Shown here piece by piece: positions 11,001 to 18,462 of a stretch of 64,000 nucleotides of DNA. Every line of letters starts with the position of its first letter. Within the stretch, counting starts at the first letter, position 1. A program made the translations under genes and the position numbers. The notes beneath the pieces were generated by a model. That model searched no databases, was not told the origin of the DNA, and worked only from the letters and a program-made list of their open reading frames with translations. The stretch comes from UBA12191 sp964422295 (GTDB lineage: Bacteria; Planctomycetota; UBA8108; UBA1146): positions 84,120-148,119 of the forward strand of contig CAYRAM010000004.1 in assembly GCA_964422295.1 (NCBI GenBank). Direction: 5' to 3'.

Positions 11001-11939
11001 CAGTTCAACACCCTGATCCCAAAGAAGGCCTTCTTTACTGAACAGGTGAAGTCCGCAATTGGTGGAGACCACTGCCTTGTCTGCCGAAAGTGCACTGTAA
11101 CTCTGAGCACCTTGTGTGTAGAGAAGGTCTGCTGTCTCAGTCCAATTTGCTCCCGAGCGCTGGTAAATTTTTGCACCCGTTGCACCGGGGACCAACATGT
11201 TCAGATCACTCCCGGAATGTGCAAGACTGAATCCGGATACGAGTGGGAGATCCAGAGATGAATCAAGCTCCCACTGCAATGACGGACTTCCTTGAGGTCT
11301 CAATACCAATATCTGACTATTGGTTCTGTCCGCTGCTGCCAAGTATCCTGACACCATTTCCAATTCGTCACCAAGTGTCCCGCCAAGCGCTCCGCCATTG
11401 ATGGAACTTTCAAACCATGTGAAGGAATTCCCACCGGTATTGAAGCGGATGTAGAAGGTAACTTGATTCCCGTTGGGGTTACCGACAGCCAAGTGAATTC
11501 CCGAAAGGGCAACACTGTGACCAAAATTCGCCAAGGGGTCATTGGGGCTGTGAGAAAACTCCTCGGCCCAACTGGTCCCGTCATAGCTCATCACTTTGAC
11601 TTCATTATCAAGACCCAAGGCAAGTGAGTTGCCATCCAGGTCCAGCGATCGAAGTGTTTGCGGAGCAAGGTTCAGGGTCGTGTTGTGAACCCATACCCCC
11701 TGATCTTGATGAAGCAACTCAACTTCGCTTCCTTGTCCACGAACGAGCCACGTGCCTGAAGTGTCGACAAGGGTTCCTTGCGTGGCGAGAACTTCGGAAT
11801 CGGTCTGACAATTTTGCGCCTGCAAAAAGGTGCTCTGAAGCGCGACCGAGACGAAAACAATAACGAATGCAAACCCGATTCGACCGAGGTCAAAGGGCTT
11901 GAATACGACCGGTGCGGTCGTCGATGAAATCTTCTTCAT
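5007..11939 (-). CDS. Giant secreted protein: FG-GAP-like N-terminus, DCNGNG repeats, 22 HYR domains, dockerin-like C-terminus
   Basis: 2310 residues, starting at ATG 11939 with GGGGGAG upstream. A signal segment (IGFAFVIVFVSVALQSTFLQAQ) is followed by a propeller-like region (about 45-360) with LAVGNPNGNQVTFY-type blades. Three or four calcium-loop repeats of the form DCNGNGIPDSCD follow (about 360-430). I count 22 consecutive HYR (hyalin) repeats of about 80 residues from about 430 to 2216. Each carries the pattern C..x..W..P...D.C plus a G.T.VTYTATD.xGN strand, so each probably holds one disulfide. The last 90 residues are two calcium-binding loops (GDTNDDGSYDISDA and DENDDGDISIADA) ending DDELDCASYVSCP. 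HYR domains are immunoglobulin-like and usually adhesive. A cell-surface or matrix adhesin is likely; ligand unknown. The flanking strong terminator suggests a single-gene transcript. Confidence 0.9.
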   Translation of the reverse strand: MKKISSTTAPVVFKPFDLGRIGFAFVIVFVSVALQSTFLQAQNCQTDSEVLATQGTLVDTSGTWLVRGQGSEVELLHQDQGVWVHNTTLNLAPQTLRSLDLDGNSLALGLDNEVKVMSYDGTSWAEEFSHSPNDPLANFGHSVALSGIHLAVGNPNGNQVTFYIRFNTGGNSFTWFESSINGGALGGTLGDELEMVSGYLAAADRTNSQILVLRPQGSPSLQWELDSSLDLPLVSGFSLAHSGSDLNMLVPGATGAKIYQRSGANWTETADLLYTQGAQSYSALSADKAVVSTNCGLHLFSKEGLLWDQGVELRTFDGTVNCMELPGGLDDSPLSFGDAGIFLSTTTDVRLISELTYVDCNGNGQTDSCDLSQPGFPDCNGNGIPDSCDFAQGDQDCNGNNIIDSCEIELGFATDCNGNGVPDPCDALNGVQFDTLPPVISGVPEDQLIEVTPGACSASTTWIEPTATDVCSNATISSDVAQGGQLPVGVNVITFTAVDDHGNQSVATFTVTVTESVLPTFTSIPTFPNVAADPVTCTAFVTWEEPIATDICSDVTVTSTHVNGSEFPIGETLVIFTATDVSGNSNTGAILVIVTDQSPPQIEQLPDLQVSALATACTATVSWDDPIVSDCTTGTTLTQNLNQPLVGLPGIRTVTYTATDANGLSSSMSFIVDIVDDTPPTIVGIPISMVLNTDPGSCGATVLWAPPTAVDNCDLEIEAISNFDPPSTFGVGVTTVIYSAVDPAGNETVGSFTVTVNDLDVPVFVSTPGPISALTTTADCSEPVTWDPPLAIDCSANLTYTASHEPGSLFPIGTTEVTYQVSDLTGFFSEVTFPVTVSDGFGPSFQGVPVDITVAAAPLECNALVTWIEPTSTDSCGSSVLTASHSPDTVFPVGVTPVTYSAQDDSGNISEATFNVTVTDGVPPTFTSVLDNHVVETALGTCQAQVFWTEPTATDDCGNVVITSTHSPGAFFDKGVTTVTYTASDGGGEVDQISFTVTVNDIEAPTLLNMPVDTIVASIPGACTNTVFWLTPTAFDHCDPVGFAASHVPGSSFPVGDTVVTYTSTDSSGNLGSASFTITVQDLDAPIYTVTVPNFSTVIDPGTCGSVVTWDEPLALDACDSELTTVSSHQSGDTFGVGSTLVTYTATDDFNNSASIFFNVVVADNEGPTIVGIPADFSVGVDPGVCGAEVTWQEPAPIDCQGMTVQKSHDNPAFLPLGNTTITYIVTDDSGNQTIDSFIVTVVDNLPPTFTIFPTNQSVSTELGSCEAVVTWESLQTSDPCSSSTFTLSHESGSAFPQGTTTVTATATDALGNSHEQSFTVTVTDTESPSLLEAPSDPVFVGNSTQECEGVANWTIPSFTDNCVGPVTVTSSHQPGDIFSAGETLVTYTALDSDLNQFSHSFTVIVLDTTDPTIEQLPGTVHISTPIDSCTAVASWPDPIATDCATVTATSDIVNGSELAIGSHIITYTFSDESGNSTTGSFLVVIVDGEAPTISNIPLDVTVVNTTSLCSVNVVWAEPSTSDCTFSSMVSSHSSGSQFFTGTTDVTYTATDTEGNQTVASFSITVLDGENPQITAMPSDITVTAELGSCNAAATWADPGTLDCVSSELSATHTSGSLFDIGITEVIYTAIDPSGNTSSESFLVTVTDQEAPLVVDLPATVMVQNTPGLCSGVASWIEPTGSDCSGIASVTSSIPSGSEFPVGTTTVFYSVIDNSGLETIESFLVQVEDMDAPTILDMPGTVTVSNIEGNCAGIATWTTPSAEDCSGLFLSSDYSSGQTFPIGSTTVTYTAIDDLGNSSHSSFEVVVEDTEAPFFTNLGLTMTFPNIPGSCEGIANWPMPTAADFCSADAEVTVTANYESGTSFPIGDHIVVFTATDASGNEHAQLVTVTIEDIEPPTITDLPANLVGTATLGECGTIMSWSPPTTSDCSSVTLTSNYSSGSLIPVGLNTVTYTATDSAGNSSQASFFINIADAEAPSITGVPANVVLTNDFDSCGAVHVWTDPVIEDCSELMTVEASHESGNFFEPGITEVTYMAMDFYGNTANASFTVNVIDKEGPEFLNVTGLVELENYPGLCGANAFWPEPTVVDNCEVSSLQASVSQGDFLPLGITIVDYIAIDSEGNANTTSITINIVDSEAPDVINLPAHIFAEPDVTTCTAVVTWQTPEISDNCDGGTISVSPSSGTEFEVGTHTVTVVATDAVGLVTETSFQVTVNECGIYFHRGDTNDDGSYDISDAIVILNYIFGNISSDPTCLDALDENDDGDISIADAIYHFSHLFSGGPEPAAPFGSCGVDLTDDELDCASYVSCP

Positions 11940-11992
11940 TGGGTCTCTCCCCCATTAATTTTGAAGAGTTATATAGGTTTCCCGATCTCTCA

Positions 11993-12021
11993 AATGTATT
12001 GACTTTGTTAGTTTTTGACAA
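11993..12021 (-). promoter_or_regulatory. Candidate sigma70-type promoter for the HYR-repeat gene
   Basis: On the minus strand TTGTCA (12021-12016) is separated by exactly 17 nt from TACATT (11998-11993), about 55 nt before the start codon. The -35 matches five of six consensus bases and the -10 four of six. A second TTGACA lies about 25 nt further upstream. Confidence 0.35.
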
Positions 12022-12169
12022 CTCGGCTATGCTCTTTGTCAATATGGCGTGGAACTTTCCGATGGCGACATCGGTTCTGATTGGCAGTTGAATCACTGTT
12101 CGTCTCGACCCCACAGAACATTGGAGATACTCTCCCCGGTCAGGTCGTAACCAAATGTCACGAAGAGTA

Positions 12170-12243
12170 GTCCCCGTAGCTCAGCTGGATAGAGCATCGG
12201 ATTCCTAATCCGAAGGTCGCAGGTTCGAATCCTGCCGGGGACG
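12170..12243 (+). tRNA. tRNA-Arg (anticodon CCU)
   Basis: A complete 74-nt cloverleaf. The acceptor stem GTCCCCG pairs with CGGGGAC, discriminator G. The D-arm is GCTC/GAGC. The anticodon stem TCGGA/TCCGA holds the loop TTCCTAA, anticodon CCT, reading AGG. The T-arm is GCAGG TTCGAAT CCTGC. The 3' CCA is not encoded. The gene stands alone between divergent neighbours. Confidence 0.97.
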
Positions 12244-12285
12244 CATATTTATCTCATCGATTCACCTGGTGAATGGAGTACAGAG

Positions 12286-13032
12286 TTGCAGGATTTCCCA
12301 TTCAGCCCTGTTGTGATGATTCTCACGTTTATTTGCCTGTGTTCGTGCAGTTCTACTTCTGAGGTGGCCTACAAACATGAAGCTCATGCAGTAAAAACAT
12401 GGGGAAGCATGCGAGAGGTATTGCGAGAAGGAAACACGGGGGGCAGGGTGCAATTGACCGAAGTGGTCCATGCAAAATCCATGGGTGTCGGTGCCCTTGC
12501 CGAGCTCAAGGGGGAAATCACCGTCATCGACGGGGTTGCCTTCGTGTCCACCTTTTCCGATGAGAGACCAAATTCAACCGGGGTTCCTGTTACCCGTCGT
12601 GCTCTCGATTCTGATCAGGCCGCCTTGCTGGTCATGGCCGAGGTGAATGCCTGGAAGTCGGTAGAACTTGCTGAATGCTCATCGTATGAAGAACTTGAGC
12701 GGAAGATCTCACACTGTTTAATCCAGCACCATTTCGACCTGTTCCAGCCGACTCCGATTCGAATCAGCGGAATCGCTGAAAGAGTGGATTTTCACGTCAT
12801 CGCCGGTTCTTGTCCGATTGCTGAACCCGAAGGGACTCCGCCTTGGCGCGGGTCTGTCGAGGGCGATCCCTTGGAATTAGTGGGAATCTACGTCGAAGGA
12901 TCCGCCGGGAAACTGACCCACCACCAACACAACAGCCATCTGCATGTAATTTCCGGATCGCTGACCGGGCATGTGGACGCTCTCAGCCTCCGCAATGCAA
13001 CTCTGCAAATACCCCTGAAAAACCCGAATTGA
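12286..13032 (+). CDS. Alpha-acetolactate decarboxylase-like lipoprotein
   Basis: 248 residues, probably starting at TTG 12286, because GGAG lies 7 nt upstream; the in-frame ATG at 12316 has no such site. The N-terminus is a lipoprotein-type signal (ILTFICLCSCSS), so the protein is probably membrane-tethered outside the cytoplasm. The body matches the BudA/AlsD fold: GVGALAELKGEITVIDG corresponds to the family's core Glu-containing strand, PTPIRISG to its conserved Arg region, and HNSHLHVISGSLTGHVDA (His218, His220, His229) to the metal-binding histidines. The classical enzyme converts acetolactate to acetoin in the cytoplasm. An exported homologue implies another substrate or role. No butanediol-pathway gene is nearby. 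Confidence 0.75.
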   Translation: MQDFPFSPVVMILTFICLCSCSSTSEVAYKHEAHAVKTWGSMREVLREGNTGGRVQLTEVVHAKSMGVGALAELKGEITVIDGVAFVSTFSDERPNSTGVPVTRRALDSDQAALLVMAEVNAWKSVELAECSSYEELERKISHCLIQHHFDLFQPTPIRISGIAERVDFHVIAGSCPIAEPEGTPPWRGSVEGDPLELVGIYVEGSAGKLTHHQHNSHLHVISGSLTGHVDALSLRNATLQIPLKNPN

Positions 13033-13038
13033 ATCCCT

Positions 13039-15483
13039 TCAGGGACAGCCGCTGAAGGTGGAACAATCCAGGGAATCGTCGGACGGGTCAGGTCCGCAAC
13101 TTTGTGGCCCCGGAGCCGGCAAATCACCGAATCCGGAAAACAACATTCCCAGCAGCGATACCGGATCAGAGACATCCAGGCTGCCGTCGTCATTGGAGTC
13201 ACAGGCATCCCCACAGGGAGGGGGACTTCCTCCGCCAAAGAGGGAGAGCAGTGAATAGACGGCATCCGAAATATTGAGAGAGCCGTCACTGTTGCAGTCA
13301 CCCCTGCGGAAGATGTTTCCACCGATCAACGGGCGAAAATCCGCCGCGACCAAGAGGTGATCTGAGCCGTTGGAGTCATCAAATTGCAGACCATTCTGCG
13401 ACAACGTGCCGGCCGACATCTCATCCGTGAGGAGGACGAAGTTGCGCCCCAACTCCAAAACCGAATCGGAATAGATAATGTAATCCAGATAACCCGGCGA
13501 GTAGCTGCCATTGTCATTTCTCCATGTGTAGGTCTGACGGCGGGCCACTTGGCGAGACTTGGTATCGATCAAATTGGTGCCATCTCCGTCGGGAGCAGAA
13601 TCCCAGCCCCATTGATTTTCGTCGAGAATGTCCCCGGTCAGCAGTGTGGTGCGTTGCCGAGATTCGCCGACAAAGTTCATATCCCCAAGGATCAGAACCG
13701 GAGCTTGGGGATGGGTCGACAATGTACCTCCCAGTCTCTGATCTCGGATAAACGCGGCAATCTGATCACATTCGTTCTGCCGGCCCGATTCATTGGCGCA
13801 ACAGGGGAGGTGGGCATTGATCACCATCGTCGGCACACCCCATTCACTGGAGGTATCGATCCAGGCGGCACTGTTCCCGGACAGTGCCCAGGTCTGCAAA
13901 ATCGGGAAGCGGCTCACAAAGATGCAATCCGACTGACCGACACCAAACCAGTTGCCGCCACCGGGGGGACTGACCCATGAGCCAACATATGAAACCGTTT
14001 CCGCCACCGAGTGATTGTAGATTTCCTGGAAGCAGTAGATATCTGCGGCAACCGCCGCCAATTGCCTTCCAATCTGATTCCCCTGACCCTGCCAGGGGTT
14101 GTCGGTAAGAACATTGTACGACACGACCCGCAAATCGGAGGCGACCTCACGGCTCAATGGGATTTCGACATCGGGCGGAAGTTGCCCGAAAGCCAGTGGA
14201 TGAAAAAGCCCTCCGGAGTTGGGAATGCAATCCCCCCCCGGTCGATCGTCACACAACAGCACCCGAACTTCTGATCCCAGTGAGAGCAGGGGTGAACTTC
14301 TCCGGAGACTGATTTCAAACTCGGTCGCCGAAACGGTCGGAGCGGCGACGAAACCCAGATCCGCATGACTGATCGGGAAGGTGGCTCCCCCCGATCTCAC
14401 CGTCCCCTGCCTGGCCCCAAAGTCCCATTCGAGTTCGGCACCGATCCCGGAGATCGCCAGCCCCGTATTGGGATTCGCATCGGTATCGATGTAGAGAAGC
14501 AACGTGTTTCCTTCATCGAGCTGAACTTCCGGCCCGGCAAAGTCGAAACGGAGGAAAAGGGACTCATCATCATCGGCCACGGAAAGAGACAGCAGATCGT
14601 GTCCACCGGAAACGGCATCGCCAACCGGGTCCTGAAGCGGGGTCACCCCACTCCAGTCGTCGTACTGTTCGTCGATGGTCACCGCCACCTGAGTCGGGGG
14701 GCCATTCAGAGTTGTCACCACACAGACTTCCGCACAGGAAACCGATTGCCCGGGAGGCGCCACCATGCCGACGATGGAGAGTTCCAAAAGAGTCCCCGGT
14801 GCAACTCCGCTGAGGGTGTGGGTCGTCGTATCTCCCGACAATGACTGCACTGATCCGTTGACGGTCAGCTCGATGGAGCCGTAGGGCTGGGGGTTCCCCC
14901 ATGAAAGCACGGCCCCGTCCTGAGTGGGAGTGCAGGCGAAATTCTGTACAGACGGCAAAACCGATACTGGGGAGGTAAAGATACGGGTACACCAGCTGTT
15001 GAGCACGCCGTCACTGTTGGCAGGGAAATCATCGGTGACATTCAGTGTCCAAACCCCTTGTGATCCCTGACCGCTGAAAACACTGAGAGGGCCATTCGAG
15101 GGTTGCATGTAGCAACCAAAGTCGTAGGGGACTGCACCATTGGGCACCCCTCCATCGCTGTAGATGACCCGCAAATCATCCAGGTCTCCTCCGAGACCAT
15201 CATGAAGCCGCAGGGAAGTCCCGGCAGGAGAGGTCAAATCGACCAGCAAATCGGCGACAAAGCCATGGGTGATATCAACTCTGACGTGCAAGTCTTCGAT
15301 GGTCATGTTGTCAGTGATCAAGATCGAATCGGAGATGGAGACTGGCGTCCCGTTCTCTCCTCCGAAAACAATCCCCGGAGAAGAGCAAACTTCCTGGCCC
15401 GGTTGAGCGACAACTGTACCCAGAGGCAACAGAGCAGCACTAACGAGCAAGGTCGATGTCATTAGAAATCGATGGGTCCACAT
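13039..15483 (-). CDS. Secreted P-domain / nuclease-fold (EEP) protein with dockerin-like C-terminus
   Basis: 814 residues from ATG 15483, chosen because GGAGG lies 8 nt upstream (an upstream TTG at 15498 is in frame). Order: signal peptide (LLVSAALLPLGTVVAQ); proprotein-convertase P-type beta domain (about 25-175, with GQGSQGVWTLNVTDD); a fibronectin-like segment; a domain with YDDWSGVTPLQDPVGDA; and an endonuclease/exonuclease/phosphatase domain (about 440-715). The last shows LRVVSYNVLTDNP, CFQEIYN, INAHLPCC, LILGDMNFVG, YLDYIIYS and GSDHLLVAADF, which are the family's catalytic strands. The final 85 residues carry two calcium loops (GDCNSDGSLNISDA, DSNDDGSLDVSDP) and end SDDSLDCSTFSGCP. 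It may be an extracellular DNase or phosphodiesterase; the substrate cannot be told from sequence. Confidence 0.85.
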   Translation of the reverse strand: MWTHRFLMTSTLLVSAALLPLGTVVAQPGQEVCSSPGIVFGGENGTPVSISDSILITDNMTIEDLHVRVDITHGFVADLLVDLTSPAGTSLRLHDGLGGDLDDLRVIYSDGGVPNGAVPYDFGCYMQPSNGPLSVFSGQGSQGVWTLNVTDDFPANSDGVLNSWCTRIFTSPVSVLPSVQNFACTPTQDGAVLSWGNPQPYGSIELTVNGSVQSLSGDTTTHTLSGVAPGTLLELSIVGMVAPPGQSVSCAEVCVVTTLNGPPTQVAVTIDEQYDDWSGVTPLQDPVGDAVSGGHDLLSLSVADDDESLFLRFDFAGPEVQLDEGNTLLLYIDTDANPNTGLAISGIGAELEWDFGARQGTVRSGGATFPISHADLGFVAAPTVSATEFEISLRRSSPLLSLGSEVRVLLCDDRPGGDCIPNSGGLFHPLAFGQLPPDVEIPLSREVASDLRVVSYNVLTDNPWQGQGNQIGRQLAAVAADIYCFQEIYNHSVAETVSYVGSWVSPPGGGNWFGVGQSDCIFVSRFPILQTWALSGNSAAWIDTSSEWGVPTMVINAHLPCCANESGRQNECDQIAAFIRDQRLGGTLSTHPQAPVLILGDMNFVGESRQRTTLLTGDILDENQWGWDSAPDGDGTNLIDTKSRQVARRQTYTWRNDNGSYSPGYLDYIIYSDSVLELGRNFVLLTDEMSAGTLSQNGLQFDDSNGSDHLLVAADFRPLIGGNIFRRGDCNSDGSLNISDAVYSLLSLFGGGSPPPCGDACDSNDDGSLDVSDPVSLLGMLFSGFGDLPAPGPQSCGPDPSDDSLDCSTFSGCP

Positions 15484-15771
15484 GCAGACCGCCTCCAATT
15501 TCGCTCCAGCAACGGGTCAACTCATGAAAAACCAGCAATGAGAATAGTCGTTGCCAACTTCGACGACGATTCATCTTCATAAACCCCGTGTACTCCAGAT
15601 TAGCACCCACTATATATGTAGTTAAGCAGCAACTCGATCATTCTCACCATTCCTTCTTGCAAACACTTGCCGGGATACTTCCTTTTATTAAGTTTGACGA
15701 ACCTGTGTCTTTACTCCAAGAACTGATAAAACAATCAGAGAACCAAGTGTGCTGAGAAAGAAAGGATCACG

Positions 15772-16629
15772 ATGTCAATGCCAACGCAATCCATCAGTTT
15801 CCTGATCTCGATGCTGCTTATTCTTCTCTCTTGCGGCTGTCAACTCCCCCTCAATAAAACGGATGCGAACATGCAAGAGGGAACTCTTGTCATCGCAGGT
15901 GGTGGAAGCCTGCCAGAGGTAATCTACTCTGCAGCAATCCAATCTTCAGGGGGAATTGACGTTCCTGTTTTGATCATCCCCCAAGCATCCAGCACCACTA
16001 CTGCAGGTCCCAGAAACAAGAAAAAGTTTGAAAGCTTTGGTTGTGCCAGGGTCAAAATTCTCGACCTCTCAGATGAGGCTGCCGCGCTTGAATCGGTGTA
16101 CAGTTCGCAATTGATTTGGATCAGTGGCGGTGATCAAAACCGATTGATGGAAAGACTCCCCGATTCCGTAGAAGAAGCAATCCGACACTGTTTCGAGCGC
16201 GGTGGGGTCATCGGTGGAAGCAGCGCCGGTGCTGCCGTCATGTCATCATCAATGATTACTGGGGAAGCAAATCTGGAGGGGGTTGAGGCTGGGGCCACTG
16301 AGATCGCAGAAGGACTCGGGCTGATTCCTCATGCCATCATCGACCAACACTTTCACAAACGACAGCGCTTTAATCGCCTTCTCTCCGCTGTACTTGATCA
16401 GCCCCAGCTTGTGGGGATCGGCATCGATGAAGGCACCGCAGTGGTCGTGCAGAAAAATCACCTGAATGTCATCGGAAGATCCAGTGTTGTCATACTCGAT
16501 GCACGTGGATCCGAGGTCAGCGCAACCACCTCCGCTCCACAAACAGATTCAGAATCCACACAAATTCTCGGGGCGCGGGGTGTTCGCCTGCACCTCCTAC
16601 ATGACGGAATGTCCTTCTCATTCGATTAG
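15772..16629 (+). CDS. Cyanophycinase-like S51 peptidase, lipoprotein
   Basis: 285 residues starting at ATG 15772, with AAAGG upstream. A lipoprotein signal (LLILLSCGC) places it outside the inner membrane. The fold is that of peptidase family S51: GGGSLPE near the start, the WISGGDQNRLM loop, the nucleophile elbow GGSSAGAAVMS with catalytic Ser, the DQHFHKRQRFNRLL segment with the His, and GIDEGTAVVV with the Glu. Cyanophycinases cut the storage polymer cyanophycin (multi-L-arginyl-poly-L-aspartate) into beta-Asp-Arg dipeptides. The convergent neighbour 15 nt away is an isoaspartyl peptidase, the next enzyme in that pathway. No cyanophycin synthetase is seen, so foraging on external polymer is more likely than storage. 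Confidence 0.85.
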   Translation: MSMPTQSISFLISMLLILLSCGCQLPLNKTDANMQEGTLVIAGGGSLPEVIYSAAIQSSGGIDVPVLIIPQASSTTTAGPRNKKKFESFGCARVKILDLSDEAAALESVYSSQLIWISGGDQNRLMERLPDSVEEAIRHCFERGGVIGGSSAGAAVMSSSMITGEANLEGVEAGATEIAEGLGLIPHAIIDQHFHKRQRFNRLLSAVLDQPQLVGIGIDEGTAVVVQKNHLNVIGRSSVVILDARGSEVSATTSAPQTDSESTQILGARGVRLHLLHDGMSFSFD

Positions 16630-16644
16630 CCAGGGATGCCACTT

Positions 16645-17703
16645 TCATTCATCCGTTGTTCCCGCTTCATCCCAGATTCCCACTTCGAAACGCCCATTTG
16701 AATCAGCAGCTCCCCGATACATTCCTGTTGTGTTGAAGACGAGTGCGATCTCCCCTTCGTGAGATACGACAATGACGCCGCCATCCCCTTTGGCGAGTTT
16801 TCCGAAGACCACCTCACGTGCTGCCTCTTCAGCGGTCATGCCGCGGTACTCCATCAGGGCTGCGATATCTCGGGCAACGGTGTGCCTGATAAACTCCTCC
16901 CCGGTTCCTGTACAGGAAACTGCGCAACTGCGATTGTTTGCATAAGTCCCCGCACCGATCACTGGTGAGTCGCCGATACGGCCGAAGCGTTTGTTGGTCA
17001 ATCCGCCTGTCGAAGTCGCCGCTGCCAGATTGCCGTCAGAGTCCAATGCGACAGCACCGACGGTTCCCCGTTCTCGAATATCGTCCTTTTTCTTCTCCCG
17101 CTCACGCTCCTGGGCCCGCTCCCATTGCTGACGTCGATGATCCACGTCGAGGGATCGTGGGTCGATCTCATCGAAACCGGCCATCCTGGCATACTCTTCG
17201 GCGCCCGTCGCCGTGAACATCACATGCCTGCTGTTATCCATAACGTGGCGAGCAACCAGGATGGGATTGCTGACTGTGCGTATTCCCGCAACGGCCCCAC
17301 AGGCCAAAGTCTTGCCATCCATGATCGAAGCATCGAGTTCGTGTTCTCCATTGGCAGTGAACACCGCTCCGAGACCGGCATTGAAGTTCGGGTCATTCTC
17401 AAGAAGCCGGACGACCTCCTGGACCGCATCGAGGCTGGATCCACCTTCACGCAGAATATTCTCACCCTTGATCAAAGCTCTCGTCAATGAAAGCCGTCTT
17501 TCAGCTGCTTCAGGAGAATTGCGCTCGATGACACCTGCACCCCCATGGATCGCAATCGCATAGTGACCACTGAAATCCGGGAGTGGATTTCTCCCATTAA
17601 TAAGATGACTGCAACCCGTACTGGAAAAAATGAGCGCCAGCAGCATAAGTTGCACACTGAAATTTGTCCGTCGCAACAAACTTGGTCTAAACAAGAAGTT
17701 CAT
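16645..17703 (-). CDS. Isoaspartyl peptidase / L-asparaginase family (T2) lipoprotein
   Basis: 352 residues from ATG 17703, with AGAGGA just upstream. A signal with lipobox FSSTGC indicates a lipoprotein. The mature part is an Ntn-hydrolase of the plant-type asparaginase family: YAIAIHGGAGV at the N-terminus, DPNFNAGLGAVFT, and the autocleavage site RGTVGAVALD, whose Thr becomes the N-terminal nucleophile, followed by GNLAAATSTGG and RIGDSPVIGAGTYAN. Such enzymes hydrolyse beta-aspartyl dipeptides such as beta-Asp-Arg. Convergence with an exported cyanophycinase suggests that the two finish cyanophycin breakdown outside the cytoplasm. A separate role in isoaspartyl-peptide turnover is possible. 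Confidence 0.88.
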   Translation of the reverse strand: MNFLFRPSLLRRTNFSVQLMLLALIFSSTGCSHLINGRNPLPDFSGHYAIAIHGGAGVIERNSPEAAERRLSLTRALIKGENILREGGSSLDAVQEVVRLLENDPNFNAGLGAVFTANGEHELDASIMDGKTLACGAVAGIRTVSNPILVARHVMDNSRHVMFTATGAEEYARMAGFDEIDPRSLDVDHRRQQWERAQEREREKKKDDIRERGTVGAVALDSDGNLAAATSTGGLTNKRFGRIGDSPVIGAGTYANNRSCAVSCTGTGEEFIRHTVARDIAALMEYRGMTAEEAAREVVFGKLAKGDGGVIVVSHEGEIALVFNTTGMYRGAADSNGRFEVGIWDEAGTTDE

Positions 17704-17771
17704 ATGATTCCTCTGCGCTATCTCTTGATCAACTTGGTTGGATCAACCCTTAAAGGAAACTGCAACCGAAA

Positions 17772-18236
17772 CTAATGAGACGTTGCCCCCGCACCCGATT
17801 CGAGTTTTTCCTTGAGACTGTTCAACTCACTTTGCAAGGCGTCACAACTCGATTTTTTCATTCCCCAGCCGAAGAGAAAAAAGAAGACTTTGGTGATGCC
17901 CTTGGGATGTACCTCTGCACTTTCTGTGACCCTGGTTCTTCCACCTCCGAGATCTTCAAACTCGTAGAGTGCGTCGATATCAAATGCCGTGCTTGTAAGG
18001 TGGATTTCACTCAAGCGGTCCAACTCATATCGGGTCACCTCCCCATTCATCTCCATCCTCCGGCCTCTATCTTCGGTCACGATTCTGAAGGTCGTCCCAA
18101 CATGTTCAGGGGTTTCCTCGATCACTTCGTCTTCGACGACTGTAATGCTCCAGTCGGCGACATTTTCCAAGGTGTAGCGGAATACCTCCGACAATGGCCT
18201 AGAAATCTCGACATCGGTGGTGGTCTTCATACCCAT
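17772..18236 (-). CDS. SRPBCC (polyketide-cyclase-like) family protein
   Basis: 154 residues from ATG 18236, chosen because GAAGG lies 7 nt upstream; the frame extends upstream to a TTG but without support. MKTTTDVEISRPLSEVFRYT and WSITVVEDEV are typical of the START/SRPBCC helix-grip fold, as is the long C-terminal helix (SCDALQSELNSLKEKLE). A short hydrophobic stretch (ITKVFFFLFGWGM) precedes that helix. Proteins of this kind bind hydrophobic ligands, and the specific ligand is unknown. The gene is divergent from katG with about 226 bp between them. Confidence 0.75.
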   Translation of the reverse strand: MGMKTTTDVEISRPLSEVFRYTLENVADWSITVVEDEVIEETPEHVGTTFRIVTEDRGRRMEMNGEVTRYELDRLSEIHLTSTAFDIDALYEFEDLGGGRTRVTESAEVHPKGITKVFFFLFGWGMKKSSCDALQSELNSLKEKLESGAGATSH

Positions 18237-18462
18237 TTGTTCACCTTCCGCAAAATCTGCATACCAAGGGAAAACCGGATCCCAGAAGTCCGTTGGTTTT
18301 CGGTTGTTTGCCTGGATTCCCGGCAGGTAGCATACAGCACCTGCGTCAGCGGTGCCAAAAGACAAGAGCGAGCAGATGCAGCTGGAGCCCTCTTTGCCAA
18401 TGGGGGCTCTGTTTCAATGATCACTTCCCCTTTGAGAAAACAAAGGACAGACAGGAGAATCG

